Assembly: GCF_003337735.1 (NCBI RefSeq) | Contig: NZ_QPJY01000001.1 | Span: 302,650-366,649, forward strand | Direction of reading: 5' to 3' | Length of the DNA: 64,000 bases | Source: Thioalbus denitrificans | GTDB lineage: Bacteria > Pseudomonadota > Gammaproteobacteria > DSM-26407 | Part shown: one piece after another, positions 30,562 to 39,452 of the stretch | How the letters are laid out: each line of letters begins with the position of its first letter | Numbering within the stretch: the stretch's first letter is position 1 | Program-made: the position numbers and the translations under genes | The notes under the pieces: model-generated | The model's database searches: none | Told to the model about the DNA's origin: nothing | Seen by the model: only the letters and a program-made list of their open reading frames with translations

Positions 30562-30742
30562 AGGGCAGGCCTGGGCGCGCCGGCCGTGCCCCGTCGCGGC
30601 CGTATTATCCGGAGCTTGTAACATCCGGAACCAGGTGTGGTTGGACATGACGCGGCGAATGGCCTGAGAATCGGCAATAATTGTCGGTATCGGCGCGCAC
30701 CAGGGAGAGGACGGGTGCGCGGCGGAAAATGGATCAACACCC

Positions 30743-31996
30743 GTGCAGGGACTCCAAGTGAACGCACCGGAGCAGGGACACGCGCCCCGCGTGGGCATCG
30801 GCGAGAGCCGCCGGACGGAGAGCGGAGCCGCGGGCCGCGAGGCCGCCGCGCGGGCCCGGGACGGACTCGGCGGCCAGCCGCCGGGCTGGGTTCTCGCCTT
30901 CTGCGGCGGACGCCATGATCCGGAGGCCTTCCTGGCGGGGCTGCGCGCCGAGCTGGGGGAGATCCCGGTGGTGGGCGGAGCCGCCGTGGGCACCATCACC
31001 GCCGGGCTGATGGGGGTCAGCGGCTACGAGTGCGCCCTGGCCCTGTTCCCCGCCACCCTCGAGCCCCGCTTCCTGCTGAGCGAGCCCCTCTGCGACGATC
31101 TCCACGGCGCCGGCCTCGAGCTGGGCCGCCGGCTGGCCGCCACGGCGGGGCCGGACAACGCCGTGCTGCTGTTCTACGACTCGGTGCACGACGGCGGCCC
31201 GCCGCCGAAGCTGCACACGGCCAGCCGGCTCATGGACGGGCTCAACGCGGCCTTCGGCGACGAGCCGCCGATGGTGGTGGGCGCCGGCACCCTGCAGTAC
31301 TTCGCCCTCACCGAGAGCTACATCTTCGACGGCCGGGGCGCGGCCAAGCACCGCGCCCTGGCGGTGGTGCTGCCCCCGGGGCTCTTGGGCACCCACACCA
31401 TCATGCACGGCTGCGTACCGGCCAGCGCCTTCCTGGAGATCACCCGCATCGAGGGGGCGCAGGTCTACGAGCTCGATCACCGCCCGGCGGTGGACGTGCT
31501 GGCCGAGCGGGTGGGGCGCGATCCCGGGGCCCTGCTGGGCCGGGAGCTCTCCATGCTCCTGACCCTGGGCGAGAAGCACGGCGATCCCTTCACGCCCTTC
31601 GACGAGACCCGCTACGTCAACCGGCTGGTGATCGCCTCCGACACGGAGACCGGCGCGGTCACCCTGTTCGAGGCCGACTACCGGCCCGGCACCCGGGTGC
31701 AGGTGATGGTCACCGACGCCGAGCGGCTCAACGACTCGGTGGCCGCGCGGACCCGCGAGCTGGTGCAGTCCCTGGCCGGGCTGCGGGTGCTGTTCGGCCT
31801 CTACTTCGACTGCGCCGCCCGCGCCTCGGCCTTCAGCGGAGTGGACCGCGAGGACGCCGAGGTGCTGCTGGAGAACCTCGGCCCCGGCGTGCCGCTGCTC
31901 GGCTTCTACTCCGGGGTGGAGATCGCGCCCCTGCTCGGGCAGCCCCGCCCGCTCGACTGGACCGGCGTCCTGACCCTGTTCACCCTGCGGGAGTAG
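30743..31996 (+). CDS. FIST-domain sensory protein
   Basis: A 417-residue protein with FIST_N (about residues 40-230) and FIST_C (about 240-390). Typical runs are VLAFCGGRHDPEAFLAGLR, VVGGAAVGTITAGL, TITHGCVP-like TIMHGCVPASAFLEI and the late FYSGVEIAPL. Some FIST proteins (NosP) bind haem and sense nitric oxide, controlling kinases or c-di-GMP enzymes; others are thought to bind amino acids. The start is GTG. The next gene begins 3 bases after its stop, so they form a pair. Confidence 0.87.
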   Translation: MQGLQVNAPEQGHAPRVGIGESRRTESGAAGREAAARARDGLGGQPPGWVLAFCGGRHDPEAFLAGLRAELGEIPVVGGAAVGTITAGLMGVSGYECALALFPATLEPRFLLSEPLCDDLHGAGLELGRRLAATAGPDNAVLLFYDSVHDGGPPPKLHTASRLMDGLNAAFGDEPPMVVGAGTLQYFALTESYIFDGRGAAKHRALAVVLPPGLLGTHTIMHGCVPASAFLEITRIEGAQVYELDHRPAVDVLAERVGRDPGALLGRELSMLLTLGEKHGDPFTPFDETRYVNRLVIASDTETGAVTLFEADYRPGTRVQVMVTDAERLNDSVAARTRELVQSLAGLRVLFGLYFDCAARASAFSGVDREDAEVLLENLGPGVPLLGFYSGVEIAPLLGQPRPLDWTGVLTLFTLRE

Positions 31997-31999
31997 CGC

Positions 32000-34294
32000 G
32001 TGTCGGAGCTGGAGCGGGAAAGGGATTTCTATCGCCACCAGGCGGACGAGCTCGGCGGCCAGCTGCTGCGGCTGAAGGAGACGCTCACCCAGGTGAGCCG
32101 GGAGGCCCGCCGCCACAGCGCCACCGCCACCCTGGTGCGCGCCCTCTACCGGCAGGTGGGGGCGGCCCCGGCGCAGGGCGAGCTGGCGGACCGCTTTCTC
32201 GCCCTGCTGCTGGAGCGCCTACCGCTGGACCGCGCGGCGCTGCTGCGGCTCGGGCCGGACGGCCGCCTGGAGGTGCTGCACGCGCTCGGCTGCGCGGAGG
32301 GTTTCGGCGCCGCGCTGGGCCGGCTGCCGCCGCTCGAGCCGCCCTGTCCCGAGGCCGCGCTGCCCGAGGCCTACGCCGCGCGGCTGCGCGAGCTGTCCGG
32401 GCTGGCGGCCATGCTCTGGGCCTGCCATCCCCGCAGCGGCACCGTGCTGCTGCTGGGCAACTCCACCGGGCGGCTGCCCGTGGTCAGCCTCGACAGCACC
32501 GACCGGAAGATCGCCGAGGCGGCGCTGGACGCCTACGTGGGCATCTGCGATCTGCTGGCCACCCAGGCCGCCCTGCGCACCTCCGAGGCCAACTACCGCG
32601 CCATCTTCGACAACGTCAACGACGCCATCGCGGTGCTGGACCCCGGGTCCGGCCGGCTGCTGGACGCCAACACGCGGATGGAGGAGATGTTCGGCTACAG
32701 CGGCGCGGAGCTGCGGCACCTCTCCGTGCACGACCTGGGGGCCATCGAGGCCGGCCTGACCCGCGAGCAGGCCGGCCGCCACGCGGAGCTGGCCCTGCGC
32801 GGCTGGCCCCAGCTGGTGGAGTTCCGGGCCCGGCACCGGGACGGCAGCCCCCTGTGGGTGGAGCTCAACCTGCGCACCGCCGAGATCGGCGGCGGCCCGC
32901 GCCTGCTGGCGGTGCTGCGCGACATTTCCCGGCGCAAGCAGGTGGAGGAGCAGATCCGCCACGACGCCTTCCACGACACCCTCACCGGCCTGCCCAACCG
33001 GGCGCTGATCCTCGATCGCGTGGGTCTGGCCCTGAGCCGGGCCGAGCGCGATTCCGGCTACCGCTTCGCCCTGCTGTACCTGGACCTGGACCGGTTCAAG
33101 GTCATCAACGACAGCCTCGGCCACGGCGTGGGCGACCAGCTGCTGGTGGCCCTGGCCGATCGGCTGCGGGAGGAGATGCGCCCGGGCGACACCATCGCCC
33201 GGCTCGGCGGCGACGAGTTCCTGGTGCTGCTGGACAACCTCCAGCGCACCGAGGACATCCTCTGGATCGCCGAGCGCATCCAGGCGGCCATCTGCCGCCC
33301 CTTCCAGGTGCAGGAGCGCGAGGTGCACACCAGCGCCGGCATCGGCATCGCCGTGAGCGAGGGCGGCTACCGGCGCCCCGAGGAGATGCTGCGCGACGCC
33401 GACATCGCCATGTACCAGGCCAAGTCCCAGGGCACCGGCCAGGCCCAGCTGTTCCGCGCCACCATGCACCGGCAGGCGATGGAGCGGCTGCAGCTGGAGG
33501 AGGAGCTGCGCCGGGCGGTGGAGGGCGACGAGCTGCGGCTCTGGTACCAGCCGGTGGTGGAGCTGGAGAGCGGCCGCCTGACCGGCTTCGAGGCGCTGGT
33601 GCGCTGGCTGCACCCGGAGCGGGGGCTGGTGATGCCTGGCGGCTTCATCCCCCTGGCCGAGGAGACTGGCCTCATCATTCCCCTGGGGGCGTGGGTGCTG
33701 CGCCGCGCCTGCCGCGACCTGGCCGCCTGGCAGCGGGACGGGTACGGTGGGTTCAGCCTCAGCGTCAACCTCTCCCGGGCCCAGGTCGCGCAACCCGGGC
33801 TGGTGCAGACGGTGCGGACCATCCTCGACGAGAGCGGTTGCGATCCCGGCCGGCTGGTGCTGGAGATCACCGAGAGCGCCATCATGGCCAACGCCCTGCA
33901 GGCCCGGGAGACCCTGGAGCAGCTGCGGGCGCTGGGGCCGCGGCTGAGCATGGACGACTTCGGCACTGGCTACTCCTCCCTGAGCTACCTGCACCAGTTC
34001 CCCATCGACGTACTCAAGATCGACCGCTCCTTCGTCCAGCGCCTGGAGCAGGGCGAGGAGGGCGAGCAGATGGTGGCCACCATCATCACCCTGGGCCACA
34101 GCCTGGGCATGAAGGTGGTGGCCGAGGGGGTGGAGACCCCCGGCCAGCTGGCCGTCCTGGCCCGGCTCGGCTGCGAGTATGTCCAGGGCTTCCTCTACTC
34201 CCAGGCGGTGCCGCGCGACCAGGCCGGGGAGCTGCTGCGGGCCGGGGTGATGAGCCCCGCGCCGGCCGGGGCGCCCGAATCGTCCGCCGGGTGA
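32000..34294 (+). CDS. GAF-like/PAS-GGDEF-EAL c-di-GMP turnover protein
   Basis: A 764-residue cytoplasmic protein (no membrane helices). A coiled-coil N-terminus (about 1-40) is followed by a GAF-like region (about 55-180), a PAS domain ([34 protein letters not shown]), GGDEF with intact RLGGDEF, and EAL with intact EALVRW and [17 protein letters not shown]. The start is GTG at 32000, 3 bases after the FIST stop. The soluble layout suggests that the FIST protein is its sensor partner. Confidence 0.9.
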   Translation: MSELERERDFYRHQADELGGQLLRLKETLTQVSREARRHSATATLVRALYRQVGAAPAQGELADRFLALLLERLPLDRAALLRLGPDGRLEVLHALGCAEGFGAALGRLPPLEPPCPEAALPEAYAARLRELSGLAAMLWACHPRSGTVLLLGNSTGRLPVVSLDSTDRKIAEAALDAYVGICDLLATQAALRTSEANYRAIFDNVNDAIAVLDPGSGRLLDANTRMEEMFGYSGAELRHLSVHDLGAIEAGLTREQAGRHAELALRGWPQLVEFRARHRDGSPLWVELNLRTAEIGGGPRLLAVLRDISRRKQVEEQIRHDAFHDTLTGLPNRALILDRVGLALSRAERDSGYRFALLYLDLDRFKVINDSLGHGVGDQLLVALADRLREEMRPGDTIARLGGDEFLVLLDNLQRTEDILWIAERIQAAICRPFQVQEREVHTSAGIGIAVSEGGYRRPEEMLRDADIAMYQAKSQGTGQAQLFRATMHRQAMERLQLEEELRRAVEGDELRLWYQPVVELESGRLTGFEALVRWLHPERGLVMPGGFIPLAEETGLIIPLGAWVLRRACRDLAAWQRDGYGGFSLSVNLSRAQVAQPGLVQTVRTILDESGCDPGRLVLEITESAIMANALQARETLEQLRALGPRLSMDDFGTGYSSLSYLHQFPIDVLKIDRSFVQRLEQGEEGEQMVATIITLGHSLGMKVVAEGVETPGQLAVLARLGCEYVQGFLYSQAVPRDQAGELLRAGVMSPAPAGAPESSAG

Positions 34295-34373
34295 ACCGCG
34301 TCAACCTTTCTCCGCCCGATCTTCATGGAGCGCCCCTGCCTGCCTCGCGGCGGGGGTGATAAACTGCGCCCTC

Positions 34374-35195
34374 ATGCTGACCTATCCCGACATCGATCCC
34401 GTCGCCATCAGCCTCGGCCCGCTCCAGGTGCACTGGTACGGCCTCATGTACGTGGTGGGCTTCGTGGCCGCCTGGTGGCTGGGGGCGCGCCGGGCGCGGC
34501 GCCCCGGCAGCGGCTGGACCCCCGACGACGTGGGCGATCTCATCTTCTACGGCGCGCTGGGGGTGATCCTCGGCGGGCGCATCGGCTACACCCTGTTCTA
34601 CGGGCTGGACGCCTTCCTCGCCGATCCCCTGCGCATCCTCCGGCTGTGGGAGGGGGGCATGTCCTTCCACGGCGGCCTGCTGGGCGTGCTCGCGGCCATG
34701 GCCTGGTTCGCCCGCCGCACCGGGCGGCGCTTCTTCACCGTCACCGACTTCATCGCCCCGCTGGTGCCCATCGGGCTCGGCGCCGGGCGGCTCGGCAACT
34801 TCATCAACGGCGAGCTCTGGGGCCGGGTCACCGACTCCCCCGTCGGCATGGTCTTCCCCACCGGCGGCCCCCTGCCGCGCCACCCCTCGCAGCTCTACGA
34901 GGCCTTCCTCGAGGGGCTGGTGCTGTTCGCGGTGCTGTGGTGGTTCTCGGCCCGGCCGCGCCCGCGCATGGCCGTCTCCGCCCTGTTCCTGCTCGGCTAC
35001 GGCACCTTCCGCTTCAGCGTGGAGTTCCTGCGCGAGCCCGACGCCCACCTCGGCTTCGTGGCCCTGGGGTGGATGAGCATGGGCCAGCTGCTCTCCGTGC
35101 CCCTGGTCCTGTTCGGAATCCTGTTGATGATTCTCGCCTACCGCGGCGGCAGGCGCGGCGCCGCCCAGACCCCGGAGGAGAAGCGGGCCCCATGA
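34374..35195 (+). CDS. lgt: Lgt, prolipoprotein diacylglyceryl transferase
   Basis: A 273-residue inner-membrane enzyme that adds diacylglycerol to the lipobox cysteine of lipoproteins. Conserved stretches: [26 protein letters not shown], the signature [15 protein letters not shown], and [17 protein letters not shown]. The ATG at 34374 is preferred over one at 34356. Its stop overlaps thyA by 4 bases (ATGA). Confidence 0.97.
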   Translation: MLTYPDIDPVAISLGPLQVHWYGLMYVVGFVAAWWLGARRARRPGSGWTPDDVGDLIFYGALGVILGGRIGYTLFYGLDAFLADPLRILRLWEGGMSFHGGLLGVLAAMAWFARRTGRRFFTVTDFIAPLVPIGLGAGRLGNFINGELWGRVTDSPVGMVFPTGGPLPRHPSQLYEAFLEGLVLFAVLWWFSARPRPRMAVSALFLLGYGTFRFSVEFLREPDAHLGFVALGWMSMGQLLSVPLVLFGILLMILAYRGGRRGAAQTPEEKRAP

Positions 35196-35986
35196 GACAG
35201 TACCTCGACCTGATGCGCCGGGTGCGCGAGCACGGCGCGCGCAAGGAGGACCGGACCGGCACCGGCACCCTGAGCGTCTTCGGCCACCAGATGCGCTTCG
35301 ACCTCGCCGAGGGCTTCCCGGTGGTCACCACCAAGAAGCTCCACCTGCGGAGCATCATCCACGAGCTGCTCTGGTTCCTGCGCGGCGACACCAACATCCG
35401 CTACCTCCACGACAACGGCGTCAGCATCTGGGACGAGTGGGCCGACGAAAATGGCGACCTCGGCCCCGTCTACGGCTACCAGTGGCGCTCCTGGCCCACC
35501 CCCGACGGCGGCCACATCGACCAGGTGAGCCAGGTGGTGGAGCAGATCCGGACCAGCCCCGACTCCCGCCGCATCATCGTCAGCGCCTGGAACGTGGGCG
35601 AGATCGGGCGCATGGCCCTGCCGCCCTGCCACCTCCTGTTCCAGTTCTACGTCGCCGATGGGCGGCTCTCCTGCCAGCTCTACCAGCGCAGCGCCGACAT
35701 CTTCCTCGGCGTGCCCTTCAACATCGCCTCCTACAGCCTGCTCACCCTCATGATGGCCCAGGTTACCGGGCTCCAGCCCGGCGAGTTCATCTGGACCGGC
35801 GGCGACTGCCACCTCTACCTCAACCACCTGGAGCAGACCGACCTCCAGCTCTCCCGCACGCCCCACCCCCTGCCCGCCATGCGCCTCAACCCGGCGGTCG
35901 ACGACCTGTTCGCGTTCAAGTTCGAGGACTTCGAGCTGACCGGCTACGAGCACCATCCCCACATCAAGGCGCCGGTGGCGGTCTGA
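35192..35986 (+). CDS. thyA: ThyA, thymidylate synthase
   Basis: A 264-residue enzyme making dTMP from dUMP with methylene-tetrahydrofolate. The catalytic cysteine is C146 in [12 protein letters not shown]; the start [20 protein letters not shown] and the [17 protein letters not shown] and [11 protein letters not shown] end are standard. Length equals E. coli ThyA. It is translationally coupled to lgt. A decayed copy of its central part lies at 42565-42670, on the far side of the accessory island. Confidence 0.98.
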   Translation: MRQYLDLMRRVREHGARKEDRTGTGTLSVFGHQMRFDLAEGFPVVTTKKLHLRSIIHELLWFLRGDTNIRYLHDNGVSIWDEWADENGDLGPVYGYQWRSWPTPDGGHIDQVSQVVEQIRTSPDSRRIIVSAWNVGEIGRMALPPCHLLFQFYVADGRLSCQLYQRSADIFLGVPFNIASYSLLTLMMAQVTGLQPGEFIWTGGDCHLYLNHLEQTDLQLSRTPHPLPAMRLNPAVDDLFAFKFEDFELTGYEHHPHIKAPVAV

Positions 35987-36059
35987 TTCAGTCGCCGGTA
36001 GCCGGTTTCCGGTAGCCAGTCGCTGCGGCGCGCCCGGGAGGGCGGGGGCCGCTTTCGCC

Positions 36060-36087
36060 TTGCGGATGGGCGGTTCCTGTCTATAGT
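36060..36087 (+). promoter_or_regulatory. Candidate promoter at the left edge of the accessory island
   Basis: TTGCGG (36060-36065) and TATAGT (36082-36087) are separated by 16 bases. The block from CGCCTTGCGG to TCTATAGTTCAA is repeated with changes at 42771-42806. It would read into the cassette-like genes that follow, although the first one starts 330 bases away. Confidence 0.5.
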
Positions 36088-36092
36088 TCAAG

Positions 36093-36394
36093 GAGTTGCA
36101 GGAATGCCGGGCGGGCAGGGGGTTTGGCAGGGAGGCTGCAGGGATGGTGCGGGTGCTGACGTTCACTTCCGGGTTTGACGCGGTGCGGTTGGCGCCGCTG
36201 TTGGTGGTTCTTTCTCCCTCCCTGGTTCGTTTCAGCCTTGGTGCTGGCGTTGTGCTGTGCGCTGTATCTCGTTCCAGTACGGTGTGGTGTTTGTGGGTGG
36301 TGGTCTCTTTGGGTTTGGGGGTTGCGGTGTGGGGGCGGGTTTTATGTGGCGAAAGTGACGTATTTAAATGCGTCATTTGCGCAGTCTAAATGTA
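36093..36394. other. G/T-rich spacer without a recognisable gene
   Basis: About 300 bases with a marked G+T bias on the + strand. Short open frames exist, but their products are low-complexity Trp/Cys/Gly-rich strings without a ribosome site. An imperfect inverted repeat lies at about 36350-36382 (GTGACG against CGTCA). The segment is where an integron attI or leader would be expected, but I cannot assign one. Confidence 0.4.
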
Positions 36395-36401
36395 GTTAGC
36401 C
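36395..36401 (+). other. Possible attC/attI core site (GTTAGCC)
   Basis: GTTAGCC preceded by TGTA just before the first small gene resembles the R' box GTTRRRY and the end of the site at 38453 (TGTAGTTAGG). No matching R'' box is seen within the expected distance. Confidence 0.3.
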
Positions 36402-36418
36402 TTTCAGAGGAGTATTAC

Positions 36419-36769
36419 ATGTACACAGGAAGTCTTTGGCTTGATTTTGAAAGCGAGGACGAGGAGGCGCACTACGTAGCGAATGTGTCGCGATGCATCA
36501 TCCGTGACAATGAACTAATTCTTGAGTTCTCAGGAAGCGACGAAGGTCATCATTTTATTGGTAATTGCACGCTCTCAAAAAGTGGTGCTGGCTACTCTGG
36601 CAAAGGCAGCTTTGAATACGCCGGAAACAGCGAAGTCTCTTCAAGTGTTGCAGTGTCGATTGAAGAAAGTGGATCTGAAATATTGCTTCATGGTACGTGG
36701 AGAGATGAAGGAGAGACGGTGCCATACGAACTTGAGGCAGAACTTAGCAAGAGTAAAAGGGGTCGGTGA
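36419..36769 (+). CDS. Unknown 116-residue cassette-type protein
   Basis: I do not recognise this protein. It is acidic and probably beta-rich (MYTGSLWLDFESEDEEAHY, HHFIGNCTLSKSGAGYSGKG, then EILLHGTWRDEGETVPYELE), with no signal peptide or membrane helix. CAGAGGAG lies well placed before the ATG at 36419. Its last four codons (KRGR) and its stop codon are supplied by the palindromic element that begins at 36756, so the original C-terminus may have been replaced. Base composition is clearly AT-richer than in thyA. Confidence 0.7.
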   Translation: MYTGSLWLDFESEDEEAHYVANVSRCIIRDNELILEFSGSDEGHHFIGNCTLSKSGAGYSGKGSFEYAGNSEVSSSVAVSIEESGSEILLHGTWRDEGETVPYELEAELSKSKRGR

Positions 36770-36812
36770 CAACTGGTAATTATAAAGATTCTCATTTGTC
36801 ACCGACCCCTTT
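36756..36812. repeat. Palindromic element E1
   Basis: A ~50-base element with 14-base terminal inverted repeats (GGGGTCGGTGACAA at 36759 and TTGTCACCGACCCC at 36796) and an AT-rich centre. It is present in inverted orientation at 39946-40000 (E2) and in decayed form at about 40994-41035 (E3) and 43720-43775 (E4). Size and symmetry suit a small non-autonomous mobile element or REP-type palindrome. Confidence 0.8.
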
Positions 36813-37066
36813 CGACCTATTGTGAGCGGAAGCGGCTTTCTGCTCAAAAGGCGGGCTACGTTCATGAGTCCGAACACTGGTTGCTGGTGTATGACAATTG
36901 GTCGGTTCCTGCGTTGAACGCCGAACGCGGCGCTGTGTTGACTCATGACGCACTGCTCGGGAACGGATCGCTGGCTTCCTTTGATCGCGTTTATGTCATC
37001 AACGAGTGCACGCTTTGGAAATTTAACGTGGCCGGGTGGGGGGTTTGTCCAGCGAGTGAGTTGTAG
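36813..37066 (+). pseudogene. 5'-truncated unknown gene
   Basis: A reading frame without its own start runs from the right end of element E1 to a stop at 37064. The product (STYCERKRLSAQKAGYVHES, later VPALNAERGAVLTHDALLG and TLWKFNVAGWGV) looks like the C-terminal part of a larger protein that I do not recognise. A TTG at 36881 could initiate a 61-residue piece. The stop lies 10 bases before the R'' box of the attC-like site at 37076, as in a gene cassette. Insertion of E1 or a deletion probably removed the 5' part. Confidence 0.5.
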
Positions 37067-37075
37067 GGCGGCGAA

Positions 37076-37165
37076 GCTAACAAAAAGCTTCACCCGACGC
37101 CGGGTAAGCAGCCGTGCCCTGCTCATGCGTCCGGAAGCCGGCGCGGGTGAGCTTTAACGTTAGAT
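37076..37165 (+). other. attC-like recombination site 1
   Basis: A ~90-base imperfect palindrome between two unrelated genes. The left end GCTAACAAAAAGCTTCACCC is complementary in blocks to the right end GGGTGAGCTTTAACGTTAGA: CTAAC/GTTAG are the R boxes and AAGCTTCACCCG/CGGGTGAGCTT the L region. This is the architecture of integron attC sites. Confidence 0.75.
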
Positions 37166-37178
37166 TTCGGAGAAAGAA

Positions 37179-37508
37179 ATGGCATTACCGAATTACAAGG
37201 ACATAGTCGAACTCCTGAAGAAAGGAGCAACGATTGAGGCTCAAGAAAAGATCATGGAGCTTAGAGAGGCCGCCCTTGAGCTTCAAGAAGAGAACATTAA
37301 CTTGAAGAATCAAGTGATCGAGCTTCAGGGGAAAGTTCGAAAGCTTGAATCTTTCGAAGGCGAACCATGCCCAAAATGCAGGAAGCCGGCTTGGGTGGTC
37401 GAGTCGAGCAAGCCCGATCCGCAGTTTGGAGACCTGGGTGGCATTCGTCGAGAATATCGCTGCACTGAATGTGGCTTCACGGAATCTCAGTTAGTAACGC
37501 CAAAATGA
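37179..37508 (+). CDS. Coiled-coil zinc-ribbon protein in a gene cassette
   Basis: A 109-residue protein with an N-terminal coiled coil (about residues 18-60; EELL- and LEL-type heptads such as LREAALELQEENINLKNQV) and a C-terminal zinc ribbon with two CxxC pairs (EPCPKCRK near 66 and YRCTECGF near 97). Function unknown; it could bind nucleic acid or another protein. The start at 37179 follows GGAGAAAG. The gene is exactly enclosed by attC-like sites 14 bases upstream and 2 bases downstream, making it the clearest cassette of the array. Confidence 0.78.
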   Translation: MALPNYKDIVELLKKGATIEAQEKIMELREAALELQEENINLKNQVIELQGKVRKLESFEGEPCPKCRKPAWVVESSKPDPQFGDLGGIRREYRCTECGFTESQLVTPK

Positions 37509-37510
37509 AA

Positions 37511-37578
37511 TCTAACACGTCGATCCAGCCGATGTCAGGCCGCAATGCGGCCTTCCTCGGCTGAGCTAGGCGTTAGGG
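37511..37578 (+). other. attC-like recombination site 2
   Basis: A 68-base palindrome. R'' is TCTAACA and R' is GCGTTAGG. The inner arms CAGCCGA (37528) and TCGGCTG (37557) pair, as does the apical AGGCCGCAATGCGGCCT hairpin. This is the most typical attC of the window. Confidence 0.8.
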
Positions 37579-37592
37579 CGCAGATACAAACT

Positions 37593-38396
37593 ATGTCCAC
37601 CGAAGATTATCTGGCAGAAACGCTTCAGCGGCTTGAGCACTTCTATGCTCAGATGGATAAGTCCACGGGAAATCTGTTTTTTCGGAATGTTGGCCCCTAT
37701 ATGCAGTTTCGGCATGAAACCCTGACAGAATCCCTAGCCTGCTACTTGAAGGGCATTAAGACCATCTCGACGCTCAATGCCTGCATAGTCTTACTTCGTC
37801 ATGGTTATGCGCAAGAAGTCGGTGCGCTCTGCCGCATGGCCGATGACTTTTGTAACGAGATTTTCTTCTTGCTACAGCCACAAGGAGAGAACGGCAACTT
37901 TAGCAATGACCAAGTCCGCTTCCTCGAGAATTTTTACCAAGAAGAATTCGATAAACCCGCAGACCCGCTCAGGTCTACCCAAAAGCGAGAAACTGTAGCT
38001 GTAAAAAGGATTCATGCAACGTTTGGTAAATTGGCGGCAGGAGAACTAAACCCTTCAGATGCGCAGGAACTATTGCGTACCACTCATCAGGCATTTTCCG
38101 GCTATGTACACGGCGCATATCCCCACATAATGGAAATGTGTGGAGGCAATCCGCCGCGTTACCATGTGTCGGGGATGCTCCACACGCCGCGAATTGAGGA
38201 ATGGAGAGGCCAGCTCATTGGCTATGTTCAGCGCCTTATCATTGCATCGGTTTTTGTTGCACGTAAGCTCGGAGTAACCGACCTCGAAGCGCCTTTACGA
38301 TCGTTGCTCGAAGAATTCGAGAAGGCCACAGGAACAGAACCGGTGCTTAAGGCAAGTGACCTGCTCGCGAAATACAAGAAGAAACATGCGCCCTAA
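37593..38396 (+). CDS. Unknown 267-residue helical protein in a gene cassette
   Basis: Mostly helical, soluble, no signal peptide. The segment LNACIVLLRHGYAQEVGALC with RMADDFCNEIFFLLQ recalls DUF5677/HEPN-like proteins, but I cannot assign it firmly. The C-terminus is charged (LLAKYKKKHAP). The ATG at 37593 lies just after attC-like site 2; an in-frame upstream ATG falls inside that site and is rejected. Its stop codon TAA is part of the CCTAAC R'' box of the next site, typical of cassettes. Confidence 0.7.
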   Translation: MSTEDYLAETLQRLEHFYAQMDKSTGNLFFRNVGPYMQFRHETLTESLACYLKGIKTISTLNACIVLLRHGYAQEVGALCRMADDFCNEIFFLLQPQGENGNFSNDQVRFLENFYQEEFDKPADPLRSTQKRETVAVKRIHATFGKLAAGELNPSDAQELLRTTHQAFSGYVHGAYPHIMEMCGGNPPRYHVSGMLHTPRIEEWRGQLIGYVQRLIIASVFVARKLGVTDLEAPLRSLLEEFEKATGTEPVLKASDLLAKYKKKHAP

Positions 38397-38459
38397 CAAA
38401 CGCGAGCTGGAACAACGGGGTCGGACCAGCGTAACCGTGTAGCAGATATGTAGTTAGGA
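38392..38459 (+). other. attC-like recombination site 3
   Basis: CCTAAC (38392) and GTTAGG (38453) bound this 68-base site, and GAGCTGG/CCAGCGT pair inside. The segment from GGAACAACGGGG to AGCGTAACC also occurs twice in tandem at 39997-40074, so part of the site is shared with another repeat. Confidence 0.6.
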
Positions 38460-38466
38460 CAACAAG

Positions 38467-39339
38467 ATGACCAGAAAAAACGAAACAAAGGAGCAAAAAT
38501 ACGTGTCTACTGACGAAAAGATTGCGCTAAGGAATAGCTGGCTAAAGGTTGGGGTTATTGGTTCGGCTACAGCTGTACTTGTAGTAAAAATTTGGCAAGC
38601 AGATTTTACTCAAGCTTTCTCAGGCTTCGACTTTTCCGATTTATTGTCATTGTTTCTTGCTATTTTCTCTATTAGTTTGGCTGTTCTTTTCTACTTAAAG
38701 GCAACGGATACATCCAATGTCTTCTACGATAATACCTATCGATTTACGAAGGATGTTTCTGAAATACTAGGAAGAGTTGAAGCGGGTTTTGGGGAACGTT
38801 TGCGGCATCTTGATGAGGGATACACTGGGTTAAAGAGTGCTGTTGAAAAGCTTCCTTTTGATAGAGCAAAAGCTGAGGAGGAGATAAAGGAAGAAGAGGA
38901 ACAGCTACAAAAAGTGGAGCAAGAGAGGGTTGAGCTTATCGAAAGCCTTGCGAAACGTGCTCAACTGCAGGAAGAGGAAAAGCGTTCATTATTCACCCGC
39001 CTTGAAGAACAAGATAAAGAATTAAGTAGCGCTAGAAGAGAGTTGCACTTTCTGCGGCGACGCCTCCATGCAGCAGAAGTTGTTGATGAAGATCTGGTAA
39101 GGCGAATCCCCTCTCATGTTAGGCACATGCTAAACAAAGCAGTCGGGTTAAAGGTGCTGGACGAAATATCTCACGGCGCACCAATGAGAATTATAAATAG
39201 GCGATTCAATGCATTGCGCGATGAACTGCCAACCCGGTTCATTGAAGAGCTAAGGGAGTTTGGGATTGTTGATTCGGATGGAGAACTCACTCGAATTGGA
39301 TTCGAATTACTTAAAAGCATTAACAGTGAAAGGTCCTAG
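38467..39339 (+). CDS. Membrane coiled-coil protein with possible winged-helix end, in a gene cassette
   Basis: A 290-residue protein. Two membrane helices lie at about residues 26-45 (VGVIGSATAVLVVKIW) and 58-78 (LLSLFLAIFSISLAVLFYL). A long coiled coil follows (about 100-210; EEEIKEEEEQLQKVEQERVE, REELHFLRRR-type repeats). The last ~75 residues (LKVLDEISHGAPMRIINRRF, LREFGIVDSDGELTRIGFEL) resemble a small winged-helix domain. Function unknown. The gene starts 8 bases after attC-like site 3. Codon use is AT-rich. Confidence 0.72.
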   Translation: MTRKNETKEQKYVSTDEKIALRNSWLKVGVIGSATAVLVVKIWQADFTQAFSGFDFSDLLSLFLAIFSISLAVLFYLKATDTSNVFYDNTYRFTKDVSEILGRVEAGFGERLRHLDEGYTGLKSAVEKLPFDRAKAEEEIKEEEEQLQKVEQERVELIESLAKRAQLQEEEKRSLFTRLEEQDKELSSARRELHFLRRRLHAAEVVDEDLVRRIPSHVRHMLNKAVGLKVLDEISHGAPMRIINRRFNALRDELPTRFIEELREFGIVDSDGELTRIGFELLKSINSERS

Positions 39340-39353
39340 CAATCACAGGTGCT

Positions 39354-39402
39354 CTGGCAGTAAAAAGCGCCGCTTCTCCATCGCTCTGCTTTGTACTGCC
39401 AG
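39354..39402. other. Palindrome after the coiled-coil gene, possible decayed attC
   Basis: CTGGCAGTA-AAAAGC is mirrored by GCTTTG-TACTGCCAG. It has the size and place of an attC site, but clear R boxes are missing. Confidence 0.4.
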
Positions 39403-39452
39403 CGAAGTGTAGCGGTAGAGTTCATCGGATTAACGCTCTAAAAGGGATGCGT

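Noticed and set aside
31030-34359. A >1,100-codon open frame on the + strand in another phase over the FIST and GGDEF-EAL genes
   Set aside because: The product is Arg/Pro/Gly-rich without domains, while the overlapping frames encode clear conserved proteins.
36096-36399. Small open frames in the G/T-rich spacer
   Set aside because: They lack ribosome sites, overlap one another, and encode low-complexity Trp/Cys/Gly strings.
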